DNA from: Strigamia acuminata
Lineage: Eukaryota > Arthropoda > Chilopoda > Geophilomorpha > Linotaeniidae
Length of the DNA stretch: 64,000 nt
Direction of reading: 5' to 3'
Assembly: GCA_949358305.1 (NCBI GenBank)
Contig: OX442314.1
Span: 23,615,060-23,679,059 of the forward strand
Numbering within the stretch: the first letter of the stretch is position 1; every line of letters starts with the position of its first letter. The translations under genes and the position numbers were made by a program. Shown here in pieces: positions 14,401-29,116 of the stretch. The notes below the pieces were generated by a model that worked only from the letters and a program-made list of their open reading frames with translations, was not told where the DNA came from and searched no databases.

Positions 14401-17400
14401 TTTGACTATCAAGTTGGAGCAGTCAGTCACACAGTGTTCTAAGAAATGCTCTTCCATTTCACGTGTCGCCAACAGCCTTCACTCGTGATGGGTTTTTTTT
14501 CTTTTTTTAGTCACTTGACAAGGTGGCTCTAGTAAATCTGAATATATGAAATGTTTTTGTTTGCCAAGAAACGCAATGCGAAAACGTGCTCACTCGTCGC
14601 AATGCTTCAGCCAGAGCAACTTGTTTATTTATTTATGTGTCAGTAGATGTGAGGGAGAGGAGGGACGCAATTCAAAGTTGCTGTTTTTGCTGTTTTTAGT
14701 ACTACTATAAACAGAATAGGACACAAAACGCAGCCGGAAACCATCATCAAAAACTGCAAAAACAGAAACAAAGTGGTTTTTAAATGGTTTCAGCATTTTT
14801 TCCAATAAAATTTAAATTTTTTCATTAAAATTTAAATTTTTTCATTGTAATTTCACTTTTTTCCATTGAAATATCATTCTTTTCCATTAAAATTTCATTT
14901 TTTTCATTAAAATTTCACTTTTTTTCATTAAAATTTTAATTTTTTCCATTGATATTTTAATTTTTTCCATTGAAATTTTAATTTTTTCCATTAAAATTTT
15001 AATTTTTTCCATTGAAATTTTAATTTTTTCCATTGAAATTTTAATTTTTTCCATTGAAATTTTAAGTGTTTCCATTAAATTTCACTTTTTAAAAAAATTT
15101 TCTATCTAAATAACCATCATCATCGACGAATGCTTCATTAACAGTTTCCTGTTTGGTTACAAAAGCCCTCGAATAGTAGCCACGGCTACTATTTCAAACC
15201 ACCTCTCTGAGGCTCTAAAACGAGGGCGATTCTTAATCCAGAAAATACGGTAATTTCAATGTATTATGGAACCATATGGGTTGTGAAATCCAAAAAAAAC
15301 TATAAACAAACACAAAAACAAAATAAGTTTTCACACATTCATAATTCGGCGTGTTTCCGTCTTTTGGTTTTGCTGTTTATAGAAACACCAAAAACCACAA
15401 GAACAGAAACTTTGAATGCACCCAATAAATTGGCCTTTACAATCAGATAAGTATGCGCAGTTGCAACTGTCGTTAATTTCTGGACAACTAGAGACAGCAA
15501 TCCCATCCCAACATGAAGTTAAGTAGAATTGGTCTTGGTCAGTACTTGGAAGCTTGACCTCCTGGGAATCCCAATTGTTTTCCACCCTTCCATCTGCCTC
15601 TAACAAGATTTTCGGTGGTTTCTCCAATTCTGAAAATCGTCCCTAAAACGCTTCTTGCACGGTCTGATACAACACGTCAGCAAGTTTCAAGTCGATCAAT
15701 TAAGAATAAAATCCAAATGCAAAGAAAAATTTCTTCAGTGCCGGGATTAAAATCGTCATTAAATTACGACAAAGACTCAGAGTAGGAAATGGATTAATTC
15801 TTGATTAATCTTTCCAATTTTAAAACATAATTAATAAATTGTTTACCAAAACCGAGTCGACAAAGCGCTCAAACCCAAGAGTTTATTAATATTTCTCTTT
15901 TAACTGTTTTTCCTCTTAATTTTATGCTAAGATATATCATTTATACTCTTCTGGTGAGCCCTCACTCCATCGATAAACAAAAGCCATCCGGATTTCAAAG
16001 CGTCATTTTTGATTAAGAAAGATGTCAAAAGCAAAACTTAAACTTCATTACCAAACCATCGCATTTAAATCTCTAAATGTTCCCATATGCTTCAAATATA
16101 TATTTTACAATATGTTGCTGTTCACTTAATGCATTCCAAAACGTACAGCATTTCGTGAAATTAAATATATTATTTGTACATTAAATAATGCATTTCATGA
16201 TATAATTGAAAATGCATTCGAAAATGCATTCATATTTAACAAATAATAATCAACAATCGGGAACGCACATTCATAATACATTTTACAAAATTTATTACCA
16301 TTAGCATGCAAAAATATATTTAAAAATGCATTCCCACGTAGTTTTGGACAGTAGAGAGTCGATTATCCAAACGTCTGTTACGTGAATAACCGGTTATTTC
16401 CAGTGGCGATCAATTTTTAATCGATTTTTAATCGATTTCATAACTTCACATTATTTACATAAACATCACATCCGATTAAGCGAACAAATCGGTTCTCGGT
16501 CTCCCAATTAGTTGAGTTAATCGACGCTCTACTGTACTCGCACATCTAGATTCTCTTTAAAATCTTTCCTCTCTCTTATCAACTATTTACAGCCATTGAT
16601 TCCGTTAGCCTTACAAAAATCTCACCGTATTCTACTCTTTAAATAAACAATTACACTTTAATTATTTACGAGTTTAATCGATGCAAAAGTGTTCCATCCA
16701 AACTAAAAAAAAAAAACTGCTGTACTTGTTGCTCAAGTCAGATCTTCATTCCGGAAGTCGAAGATCCGGAAAGTGAAGGACAAGCGTTAACGCTTGGATG
16801 CACAAAGTCAAGGTAATTGCACGAGCATGCCAAAATCTCTCACTTCCTCGAGCAAGCCAAGACTCGTGCATTAAATTGCGGTCTCAGATAACGCAAAGAT
16901 GGCATCACATGTTGAAATATTAGTTTGTTTTATAAAACGTCAAATCTACAAATCACAGACCACCACCAGGATAAAAATACCGACTTTAACTCAAAACGTT
17001 GCCCTGGCAACGCTTCATTAACGTATGAATGAATGAATGAAAGCGCATAGCACTTGCATTAAGACTTAAAATAACTCAAAACAACATTCACCAACAATAT
17101 TACAAAAACATATAACCTGAATACCCTTTTGTTTATCCCTTTTATTCCGTTGTGTACCTGCGATAATAACCAAAAACCCTCCATTGTTTTCTTGCCCATG
17201 TACTGCAGCAAAGCTAATTTTCTTAAGGGATCATTAGCGACTTTAATTGGCGCAATATTCAAAAGACATTTTTTTCCCTGCTTATTGAAAAGTAACTAAA
17301 CCAATTACCTTTCAGCTACAACCTCTTTAATCTCATTTCCACGTAAACATCTCATACGGGGTCATTTAATCTGTAGCATGCAAACAGAGAAGAGACATCT

Positions 17401-20400
17401 CTATGCCTCGCATCAAGTTAGATGCGCTATAAACCGCTATTGTTTTTTATTTTTATTTTAAGCATTAACAGCACTTTTACTTTGCAGCTTCTCATCACAC
17501 CCGGGAGTAGTTGTGTGGCGCTCTTTAAAACACTCTTTTGCCATGGCAGAAACTCGAATTAATGGCACACAGAAGCGAGGAAAGGTGCTGTAGACGGAAT
17601 AACAAACAGGCACCTTCTATTGGAGCTAATTAGCTCATCTACTCAGGGGACAACATCTCAGATGTAGCTCCAGGTCACTTGTTTACCTGTTCTCCTTTCC
17701 AGGAGAGTTAAAAAAAAATGGAATGAAATATGGTTTAATGTTCAACAACAACAACAACAACGAAAAGAAAAAAGAAAAAGGTCGAAGATTATAATTTTTT
17801 TTTTTGTATTTTTTTTTTGTATTGGGGAAATATGTTGTTAATGATAATGACATAGTGCAAAAATTATTTTATTTTTTTTTCCTTGTCGTTGTAGCGAGGT
17901 TGATGCTTACATTTCCAAATGATGCGCCACATTCAGGTCACGTACAATGGCACGCGGGCTTTTTCACCCTTTTAGGAAAACTCGTTTTTGTTGGAAAAGG
18001 TACATTTTATATATGGCTCCAGTTGTAAACTGTGCTCATGTGACGTGTTTAAGCTCTTGTAATGACTTGTGCCCACGCTAACAACGCTGTAACATTAGAA
18101 ATAATTTCGCCCAATTATATGTATGAATTACGTAAGGCCCGGATAAATGCATAAATGCATAGAAATTATTTTTATTCAATAAAAAGCCGAAATTGGCTAT
18201 AAACGCATATTTTCCGAAATTGAAAAAATAAATGCATAAATCGCCATTTTTCCCGAAAAAACGGCGATTTGTGTCTTTTTTTTAAACATGTACGTATCAA
18301 TTTTTTCCTTTTTTTTAGACACTTATCGTGTACATATGAACAGAAAACTAGGACTTCGCCAATAACAGACACCAGGGGAAGTCGCTAAATTAGTGTCTGG
18401 AAAAAGTTTTAAGAAATAAGCAAATAAAAAAATAGAAAAATAGAAAAAGATGAATTGTAATTACTAATTATAATTCATTTACCTCAAGAACACTTTGAAA
18501 TAGCATTAAGTTGTTATTTAACAACTGATTTCGCATATTTTTATTTTTATTTTGCATAAAATGGAATTTTGGGTGCATACTTCATGCGCATAAAACAAAT
18601 TTTATTTTGCATAAATATCCGAGGTCTACTGAATTAACATTACTTTTTTTTTCATCCAAATTCCCAAATTGTTCCGATTGAAATCTCTAATTTGACAAGG
18701 TAAGCTGCTTTTGTTTTTGACCTGGTCATTTTAATTGATAGTTCCAAGTTGTGACTTCCCAATTCATTAATCATAACCAAAATTGCTGAGTAATCAGCAA
18801 AAAAAAACAAACAAAAGAACAAAAGAACAAAACCCATTGCAGTTGTCGTGGAAACAATATCTTTAAACAATCCTCAAAAAAAATCTTGACCCGAAATTCA
18901 ATTAAACGTGAGTAACCGAGAATCAATTACACAGAAACACAACAATGTAAAAAAAAAAAAAAAAAAAAAAACAAGCCAGCTTTAAAACTGAGCAAACAAT
19001 AAAAGATGTGAAAGCGAAGTATATCCATAGGCGTGTAACTTAATCCTTGTAAATGGACTGCCATACACCACAGGGTATAATCTCTCGGATCAAAGTGTTA
19101 TTCAGCCTCCTTTTTTCCAGTATAACAAATTCTTGCAAAACACCCAACCACCTTCTAACCTCAATACTAAAATTCTCACCGTCTCGTTCAAGCTTGAACC
19201 TAAGCCTCGTTTTCTATCGGTTCCAAAATCGCGCATTTTACGGAAGGTGCGTTCAAATTGGTCGAGAAAAATCTGCTTAAATGTTTTAAGTTGATAGTCT
19301 CGTTTTGCAAAAGTCCATTTATTTTGCCTAACTTTAAGCAAGGGGTTGTGTCACTTATTTTCCTTAATTTATCTTACGCAACAATGATGCAATTTACGCA
19401 TGCTCGGTTAAACAATAATTTATATCTCAGCTGCGCCCAAGCCTGCGCATTAGTAATATTAATAATATCTCATCTATTTCACTTACATTTTTTCATTTAA
19501 ACAAACTTTTAGTATTTGCTTAACCACTTTGAACACATTTTCCCAATTTTTCTAGCCAAAAATAATGAAATATTCAAATTAATTAAATAAAACAAAATTC
19601 GCGATGTACTTTAACGAGTGCATTAGCAAATAAGCGAAGAAAAGGCCAATATTTAAGTTAAAAAAAGCCAGTTTGTCAGAGTTCATTTAAAAGCAATTCA
19701 TCACGCATTTTTGCTCCTTTCCTTTGAAGCTAAATGAATATAAAAACGCAATTTTTACGCTCGTGCATATTCCCGATAATTTCCAGTCTGTCAATTAATT
19801 TCATATAAGCCTACTTTTTATGGAAATTGCATTTATATTCTCAGTCTCTCACTCACTGGTTCACGAGTAAACACGAGACTAATTTTTTTTCTTCTCCCTG
19901 TTTACACACATCTCTGAAATTCATTTCTCAGCAGATTAAGGAAAAAATTTGAAATTCAAACATGTGTCTCATACCTGCGTGATTCCTCCTTGTACAAATA
20001 CGGAGGAATTACACTTGAATTACTTTTCATGTCTAGATGCATTATCTTGATGTGCCAATAACAAACGTTTGTTAAACCGGTTGGTAATACCTGACTAGTT
20101 GCACCCAAGGTCAAGCAAAATCAGAAATATTTTTTTTCCCCTTAAAATATAAAGCAATAATAACACCTCGCAAAATTTCCACACAATTTTGCACAAACTG
20201 TGGGAAATTCCCAACATAATTACAATTACAATTTCCTCAAAAAAAAAAAAATTAAACTAAACAAAATTACATTCGAAACGGTCGTCTTAGAGAGCACATC
20301 CACGCAAGGGCACTTCCAAACCTTAATTTTGGATTCAAAACACACTTTTCCCCAGATTTCACGCATAGTCGTCGCAATGTACATTTTATAAGCGAAACCA

Positions 20401-20505
20401 GGTGATTTTAATATTATTTGGCTCCATTTATTCGTCATCAATTACCCAGATTAGACTAAACGAGCTACTAAGCTTTTATCTTTATCTTTATCTTTTTTTC
20501 CCTTC

Positions 20506-20549
<44 letters not shown>

Positions 20550-23500
20550 GAATTGCATTTTCCTAAGTGAAGTGTATATACGTTTTCAGTAATTTCCTGC
20601 GGCCCGAGGAAAGAGATCTCTCATGCGTAGCAAGTGATGCAAATGATAATTTAATTATCGCAAATTAACTGTCTGGAGAATTATCGGTGTGGAAGAAGCA
20701 TCACGGGGGGATCGGTTTAGAACTCCAATTACAGAACTATTTGTTGCAAACTTCTCAAAATCCGGAAATTAGGCTTAAGAGCAAAAGCGAACACGCGCAC
20801 ACACCATTTAAGCCAAAGTTGATACAGACGCCTAGCCAGATAGGGCGCAATGGGTTACAACCTCGAGCAAATCTCGGCTGGGAGGGTGCAGCCAAGATGA
20901 TGGCAGTGTTCTCCTCGTGATACTATTTATTATCTTCGCGATGCTGCGCGGTTGCCATGACAACGGCTCGAGAGATTGCAACTGCCGAGCGATGAATTTA
21001 AATTTTCCATATCTCGTTTGCTCAATTAAACTCGAATAAATGGTCCATTCAACTCCAATAGTTAGTTGCCCATTCAAATTCTGCTCTTTTCGCTATAATG
21101 GAATATTGTATTCACCCGATGGCCATTGTAGCATCATTCGCAAAACGTCTTGACTCGAATGCCTCCTTCTCCTCCTCCTCTCCATTCACCGAGTCGAACG
21201 ACAACGATTCGATTTGAAAATCGTTCGTCTGATCCAATTTTCCAAATACTCCTTTCCCAACACGTCGTCTTCAATCAATGAAAGCCAATGAAGGCCAACG
21301 TGCAGTGTGTACCCGTGGCAAGGCAATAATCATATTGCGGCTAGAGCAAACTTGCACAGGACATGCAATCGGTATTTATTATACAGACTATACACGGCAA
21401 TTTAATTAGCTTTCTGCTGCGCTGCAAAACTAAGTAATTGTCCCAGTCTTGGTTGGGTGAAACGACAACAGTTAATTTTTCATCGTTTCAAGACACAATC
21501 AAACGTTGAGCATCTTTGCGATAAGGCAATCCCCGTTCCCTTCCACATCTAACAGTCCTATCGTCAACATTCCCCCGACGATGCATTCGCATACTCATTT
21601 CAACAACATATTTACACTACACTCGTCGAAAATCAACTTTACAATTTAACATTTCTTCACTTAGTTGCAAGTTGCACATAAAAAACATATTTAAACTGCT
21701 TTTCTCGGTCTAACTTCAAAAATGGCGGCTGATTTACTCTGTTTTCGGCTTCATTGGGCATGCGCACGACATTTAAACAACAAAACATGAAAGTTATAAT
21801 AATAATAAATAATAATTAAATTAATTTTGACTAGCAAATTTGTCAGGTTGTTATAAACACGTATTCCCACTCGCTATTAATGAATGGTGCCTGCAATTTG
21901 GACTACTCCTACACTCCAAACAAGCTTAACTGGAACTGAAAGGTCACTCGAATAAGTCGGATCAATTCGCTTGGAAAAACTTCGATACTACATCAGTTTG
22001 GTAATTTCTAAAAGCTCATGTTTTTGTTCGATTTAATCTTTTGCTTAAAATACTCGACAATTTTAATACAAAGAAGTTGAAAACAAACTTGAAAATATTA
22101 TTCTTTCCAAACGAGTGACTTTCCAATGTTTTTCAAAATTATTTTGTTATTCTAAATATCGCAAGTTGTTTTTACTTTTTACACAAACAGGAGGAAATGT
22201 TCACTCAATTCTTTTTCATAAAAAAATAAAAAATATTTTTTTTTTACACACGAAAAAGCAGCCGCAACGGAGCTAAAACGTGAAATTAATGCGAAACAAT
22301 TAAAGACGAAGTGATAAACAATAAAAACCAAGCTTTGTTTTCACCGCACAACGTCGAATTCCAGCAACAACAAATCAAAAATACAAATTTTTCAAAAACA
22401 AATCCCAAACAAAAATATTTCCTACTGTATTTTGGAATTCATCGAGTGTAAATATCAAGAAAAAAAAAATAAACACAACAATAAAATTAAATTTTTTTCT
22501 CCAACATTTTTCAACAACAACTAAAAAATCTTTCGTTCCATTGCGTGTTGATAAAAATAACATCACACTATCACAATTGTTGCTTAAAAGATTGGGTCTC
22601 TCTGACAGCTGTAAGAACCTACGCGTTGACAGTTGCAACACTTGTCAGCCACAACAATCAAACCAACAAAACAGTATAGCGAACAAAGAAAAAGTATTTG
22701 TTCCTGGATTTTTCAACACAACTTCAAACTTCGACAAAAATTTCACAAAAAAATATTTAAAAAAAATAAAAAATAAAAAAATAAAAAAATGAATAAATAT
22801 AGGTTAATTGGTGGTGGAAAAATAAAAATAATCTTTCACGAATAATTTATGAGGCTAATTGATAGTTTTTTCATGCAAATGAGCAAAGTTAAAAAAGTTA
22901 TCATGCCCACAAGTCAGGAATCTTCTCTTTCCCACAGATAAACTCAAGGTTAGCAGCACATAAAATGGCGGCCCACCGAACCATTTAGCATTGAAATGCT
23001 AGTGTCACGAATCGAGGAGCATATTTATGGAGCGAAAAGGAGTTAATTTATCAACAAAAAATAATTTTTTTTAAAAAAAACTTAGATAAAAAGTGCAGAA
23101 ATTTGGCTGCAATTTGATTTTTGCTTTAAATTAGGCCTTATTTATGCATCTGGACATAAAAACAAAAAATTACAGTGTAATTGGTTTAGATGCTTCCATA
23201 AATTATTCTTTTATATGAAATTAATTTGGTATTAAATTTTTTTTACGACATCAAATTCTCGGATGAACTAAGATTACCTTCAAAGATTGTTGATGAACTT
23301 AAAAATCAATTCTGAAGCTCTTGGCAGCTCATCCTTAATCTTAGTCAAGTCAATGCCAAAAAAAAAATAATCAATAGAAAATATTTTTTAAATAACTCCC
23401 ATTTTGCATTATAATGCCCAATAATCTATTTCTGCCTAAAACCCAATTTTTTTTTTCTCTCCAAATTTTAAATTAAATTCAAAAAAAAAAACCAATTTGC

Positions 23501-26500
23501 AGAAATTATAACCTTAAAAGAAACAAGACCAGACATTGGGATTTAAGGGCGACCTAATTTGATAAGCATCTCGATAATTACCCATCAAAAACCGTTAAAT
23601 TAAAAAGAGAAGAAGAAGAAGAGAGAAAAAAGACGTAAATCGAGATCATTTCTCGGCTTTTTGTTTACGATAGTGCACATCAAAAACTTTCCTTATCTCG
23701 ACGTGAATCACGCATCAATTTTTCATTTACCTTATACGACTTGGCCCGCACTACGTCTGGATCCGCTTCCACTTCTTCCAAAATTTGTCCCGACGAATCG
23801 ACAAATCTCACGTGCGCCAGTTGTTCGTGTCTGTAAAAAAATATACAAACAAAAAAACACACATAAATATATAAAATCCAACCGTAAATATTTCACTAAC
23901 ATAAAAATTAACTCTTGCATAAAAAGATAGATAAATTATATTTTATTTAAACTGATACAACCAACTCCATCAAGAGAAAACCCATAATGCGCAAGTAACA
24001 TGAGTCGACCCATCTTAGAACTATTAATTTCCAAGAAACTCAAATTTTCAAACACCGCTTCCTGTATGAGACAAGGTCGCATTAAAAAGTTGTTTTTATT
24101 ATTTTCTTGAAGTGTCCAGTGCTCTAGTCTGCCAAAATTAATAAAAGCCACTTTCGGCCCTTTTTTGGTCTTTTACTATCAACCAAAAACGGATTTATCG
24201 ATAAAAAAATATGGAGCGGTCATCAGATACTGGCAAAAAAGAAAAAAAAAATTAAAATGATGTAAATACCGGAAAGCGGTGGTAGGAAGGGAGTTGGGTC
24301 GTGACGCGTTGTGGGCGCGTGCTCCGTCCGGCCGGCGCCAGGGTCCTCTGGACAAGGTCCCTTTGAAAGGCGCGTGACGGGCCGAATGGACGCCCGATGG
24401 AAAAAAAGAGACGCCACACGAATGCCGGACACCACTATTACACAAGGTTAGCCTGAGGGCAAATGCTGTCCATTTGGAAATTTGACAAGCAAGCGAGCAA
24501 AACGAATAAACAACGCGAACCGGAATCAAGTTTGATACGTTCAGAAATTGCATTTTTTTCTGCATTATATTCGGTATCGGTGGATAATAGTGGTGTGTTA
24601 AAAAAGTGTTAAACTTTGCTTTATTATAGTGTAGTCGGCATAAAATGGGTATCAATGGCGTACCAATCAATGGGCCCCTTTGATAAAATTTTAAAAATGT
24701 TTTAAAATTTGTGAAACCTTGATAAAAATTCGAAAAATTTGTGAAATTTTAATGAGAATTTGAAAATTTTGTAAAATTTTAATGAAAATTTGAAAAATTT
24801 GTGAAATTTTAATGAAAATTTGAATAATTTGTGGAATTTTAGAGAAAAAAAAATTGAGTAATTTCATAATTTGTAAAATTTTGATAATTTTTCAAGTTTT
24901 GTAAAATTTTGCTAAAATTCCGAAAAATTCCTGAACTTTTGGAGAAATTTCAATACAATTTTGAAAAATGTGTAAAGATTTTGTAAACTATTTTGACAAA
25001 TTTGCTACATTTTCACTCCCGAGCGCACAGAAAAATCATCTGATTTGTATTCTAAATTCTTTCCGATTTATTTTGTTAAACGAGAAAAATAGTTAAAAAA
25101 TCCAGTAATCATGACTCAATTTTCATGACATAACTCGCCTACGTACGATGTGTATTAATTTATGTATTAACCATCAACTTCGTACATTTCCAGAGTGTGC
25201 ACCGCTTCAGTTTACATAACATACTGAAATTCCCGCTAGGTTTCAATGCAAATTATTAATGAGATGGAAAAAAATGTAGAAATTTGTAAATATTTAACAG
25301 AACCAATTTTGAAATGCTAATGACGTAGCCAATTCAATTACAATTTGTCTAGTTTTGAGATATAGTTGGGAGTTTCGTTAAAAAATAAAATCACATTTGC
25401 CTTTTTGTGCCACAAATTAAATATTTTTTTCCTCCCCTTTCAACACAACATTTTTAACGCAGTAGTGAAACTCGGATGGCTGAACACAATTTTTTCAGCA
25501 TCAAATTCATATATTCCCTTCAAAGTTAAAATATTTAATAGTGCTGATTAGCTTATTCAACCGTGTGGTTAACCTACGCACTAATAATCCATCGAGTTGC
25601 TTTTATTCAGTATGTTTCTACTACTAAATCATCACAAGCAGAATGAAATTAAACATTTGCGGGTACAAAATTTCCACCTAAATGGTATTATCGATACAAA
25701 TCTTCTGGCAAAAGTTTAGAATGATAAATATGACACTATATACTCTTTTATTGGTTTAAAACTAGAAAATTATTGCGATTAATCACTCAACTGGCAAACA
25801 AATACAATCTTAAAGCATCTATGCGCAAAAATTAACCAACCAGCATGATATTACTGGTGATAACACCACTCCGTCGGTTCTCAACCAATGTAGAAATGCC
25901 CATTCGGCCAATTGGGTTGGCTCGTGGGAAAAATTATCCCAAGAACTTTCTCAAGATCTCAAATCGCCTTGAGATGTTAATTATTGTTGTACCACTCTTG
26001 CTGAAAAATAATCCGGATACTTTTGATAACTTTCAAAAGTACCGTATTTTATCGATTAAGAACTGCGGCTCTTATTCAAAACTGCCATTTTTTGTCGGCA
26101 ATTACAATTTCGATTTTTCGTTCGTTACATTTGTTTAATGTAACAAGCGAAGTCTGAACGTCACGAACGAAGCGTACATTCATCGTTCGTAAGGTTAAAT
26201 ACGGAAACAATACCGTACTTTTGCAAAAATACGGTATTCTTGGTGTCTTAGCCGCGGCTACTATTCGACGGCAGTTACAATTCGAGAGCGACTCTTAATC
26301 GGTAAAATACGGTATTACGTTCATTTGTAAAATTTATTTTTTTCCCGCGCGCAATTGGAACCTTTGAATTTTTGGTTCTTTCTCCCGCAAACTTAACCTT
26401 ATCTATTGTCGCATTAGACTTAGTCCCAGTAGGTATGCGTCCCCAGTATTACTTGTATTGACAACATAAAGCTGTGGTAAGCATCATTAAAATTCTATTG

Positions 26501-29085
26501 ACCATTGGCATTCTAGAAGCATAAAATAAACTCGAACAAAGGTTCATCCACTTTCTGTTTTACGTTATCCAAGCGCATGGCCCGGGTTAATGGTGCGAGA
26601 TCGAATCTATCCATGAACATTGTCTCAAAGATTTCCCAATTGACAAATCTATTTTCTTGTTCTTGAAACCAACATTGAGCGTGATAATTTTTTGAGTCTT
26701 GAACTGACTGGGGATATTATTATAAGGACTACCAAACAAAAATTATCAGGATAATTATTTTTAGCACGAGGGGTATTTAAGATATTATCAGGAGTCAGTT
26801 CCAGCACCATTTCCACCAAGAACTCTGGAAATCACAGACAACACCCAGTTAGTGGAGAATGGCAGATTATCTCGCCACGGAAACATTACCTTAAATTAAG
26901 GATGAGCACCAACTGCGATTCCCAGTAGGTCACTCATCCAATTACTGACCAGCCCTAAAACTGCTTAACTTCTGCGTTCTAATAGGAACAGTTGATCAGC
27001 ATGGTGACCGTTCCCTCCATATTAACCGTCAATTAACTAAAATTGTTGACATTCCACCTATCGCTTGTCGTATTACCGACGATTATTTCACTCAATAACC
27101 GTAGTAAAGAACCAATCAGAGCAGAATTATTCAAAAGTTGCCCAATTACCATCAAATTACAGTAATAATACTCTCCCATCCTTAGAATATTGATTGAGCT
27201 GAGCAACGACGCATTATTACGCGATGTGCCACTAGATGTCACTGGTAAGACGTTAGGCCTAACCAATTGCGTAAGAAAGTTTGTATTTTGAAACAAGTAA
27301 CAAAATTCTATAATTACGTAATTATTGCTAGGTAAACAAGTGGATAGTTGAAATATTTCAAATTTCACGAAATTATTTTTGTAAACAAATGTTACTTATT
27401 ATGCAATGGCCAATATAAATAGCGAATAAAATTTCACTCACATTCTTGACGTTTGCGTTTTAATACTCACGCATGCGTACAGTGAATTGAGTAACACTAA
27501 ACATAAATAAATAAGTGCAAGAAAAAAAAAATATCAAACAACCGCGATATTTATCTCATTTTGATTCTTTGTGACATTTTTTTCGCATTTCTCGTGCACA
27601 TAAAAATTCCTCTCGTCATTCTTCGCCACTCTTTGCCAGCAATAAGCGATTTCTCTGTCAGATTGCAACGGAAAATTGCATAACATGAAAACGAAAGAAA
27701 AACCCTATCGCATTGCACTTCACTGATTTCCAGCGAGTACAAAAATGAAAGAAGTGAGAAAGTTGATGATATAAACTTTTTAAATTTTCTTTTCCTTTTA
27801 AAAATCATAAAAATATTTAAAAAGCAAATCCAAACCAAATTTGACAGGAAACCTCCTGGCAGTAGATTTCCCACAGGAACTGAACCTGTTTAATTGTGTG
27901 AGATAATGCGTGATTGTGCAAGAATTTTCACGCCGCCATTTTCAACTAACCATAAAGTTTAACTCGCACATACTCAAATGTAACAATTTAACTTAACATC
28001 GTGAGTTAACGTAACATGATCTCAATAAATAAAGCGTAAATAGACATTTTTTACCTCATATTTATGTCGTACTTTGCCAAATTCTAACTAATAATACAAA
28101 CTAAAAATGACAGCGAGATAAACCTCGTACAATTACGCATTATCTCATACATCACTGCGAGACTACAGTGACTAATGATTGGTTGGCCGCTTGTAACCAA
28201 GTCAAAGTCGTAATTCAACACGAGGTGGAATTAAAAGATTTCCTTAATTCAATCCCACAATCCAACGCTTTTCAAAGTTAAGTCTAGTGTAAGTAAACGT
28301 GTGAACTAACCAAAAGAGGTTGCTAAAGCGCTTTACCTAAAGTTTCTGCGATTAACTGAGAAAAGCCGTGCGGAAACTTAGGTGTAAATTTTATTTCTAT
28401 TATTTGTAATTGCATTGCCAATTAACTTAATTATATAATAAGATTTGCGAATAATTATCAGTTCAATTATAATTAGCGTCAATTTATGAGAAAAATTTAG
28501 ATCTTTTTGTGTGTGCAATATTTGCCGCTAGATGACCCCAAAGGAGTGAAATATAATTAAAGCTCATACAGTAACTCAATATTCAGCAACATTTAGATTG
28601 AATCGGCAAGTCTTTAATTATTGCTGTTTGCTCAAACAAAAAAATTAATTAAAAAGAGCTGTCGTGATTTGTATTATGCTTTTTGAAAAAGCAAACACTA
28701 GCAAAAGAAAATTGTTCCTCATTGATTTCTTCTGCCCCAAAAATTTACACAAGACTATCTTTATTAAATCGTGCTTTAAAAATTATATAAAAAAAAATTT
28801 AAAAAAAAAAAATAAGTAATAAATAAAATAAAATAATAAAACTTAAAATCCCGAACGAGCAGACTTCAGTTTTAATTTCAAATTTTGGAAAAAAAAAGTT
28901 ATAACAGAAATATATATTAAAATAAAACCTCTCAAAAATATTCCTTAATAAAATGAAATTGTTTACGACGATAATTTAAACTTGACTTCCTTGCCTTCCC
29001 CTTCACGTTCCTCCCATTTAATTTTGTTTCTTTCTTTTTTCAAAATTGTTTCGGTCTGGTTTCTTGTTCAAGATTCTATTTCCAC

Positions 29086-29116
<31 letters not shown>

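Larger units (their letters stand above)
13991..23730. other. 9.7-kb intron between exons E and F
   Basis: It contains a 21-bp minisatellite, a MITE fragment at 15.2 kb, a TGCATT-rich dispersed repeat at 16.1 kb, a repeat at 18.1 kb shared with 48.3 kb, poly(A) of more than 30 at 20.5 kb, three X-box-like motifs and a less AT-rich block near 20.85-21.3 kb. No exon was recognised. Confidence 0.6.

Noticed and set aside
14887-15075. Open frame of MEKIKIS-type repeats as a coiled-coil protein
   Set aside because: Same artefact of a 21-bp minisatellite inside an intron.
24179-24670. A 163-residue minus-strand open frame over the GC-rich patch
   Set aside because: No recognisable domain, and it spans AT-rich and GC-rich DNA with no codon consistency; it seems open by chance through the GC patch.
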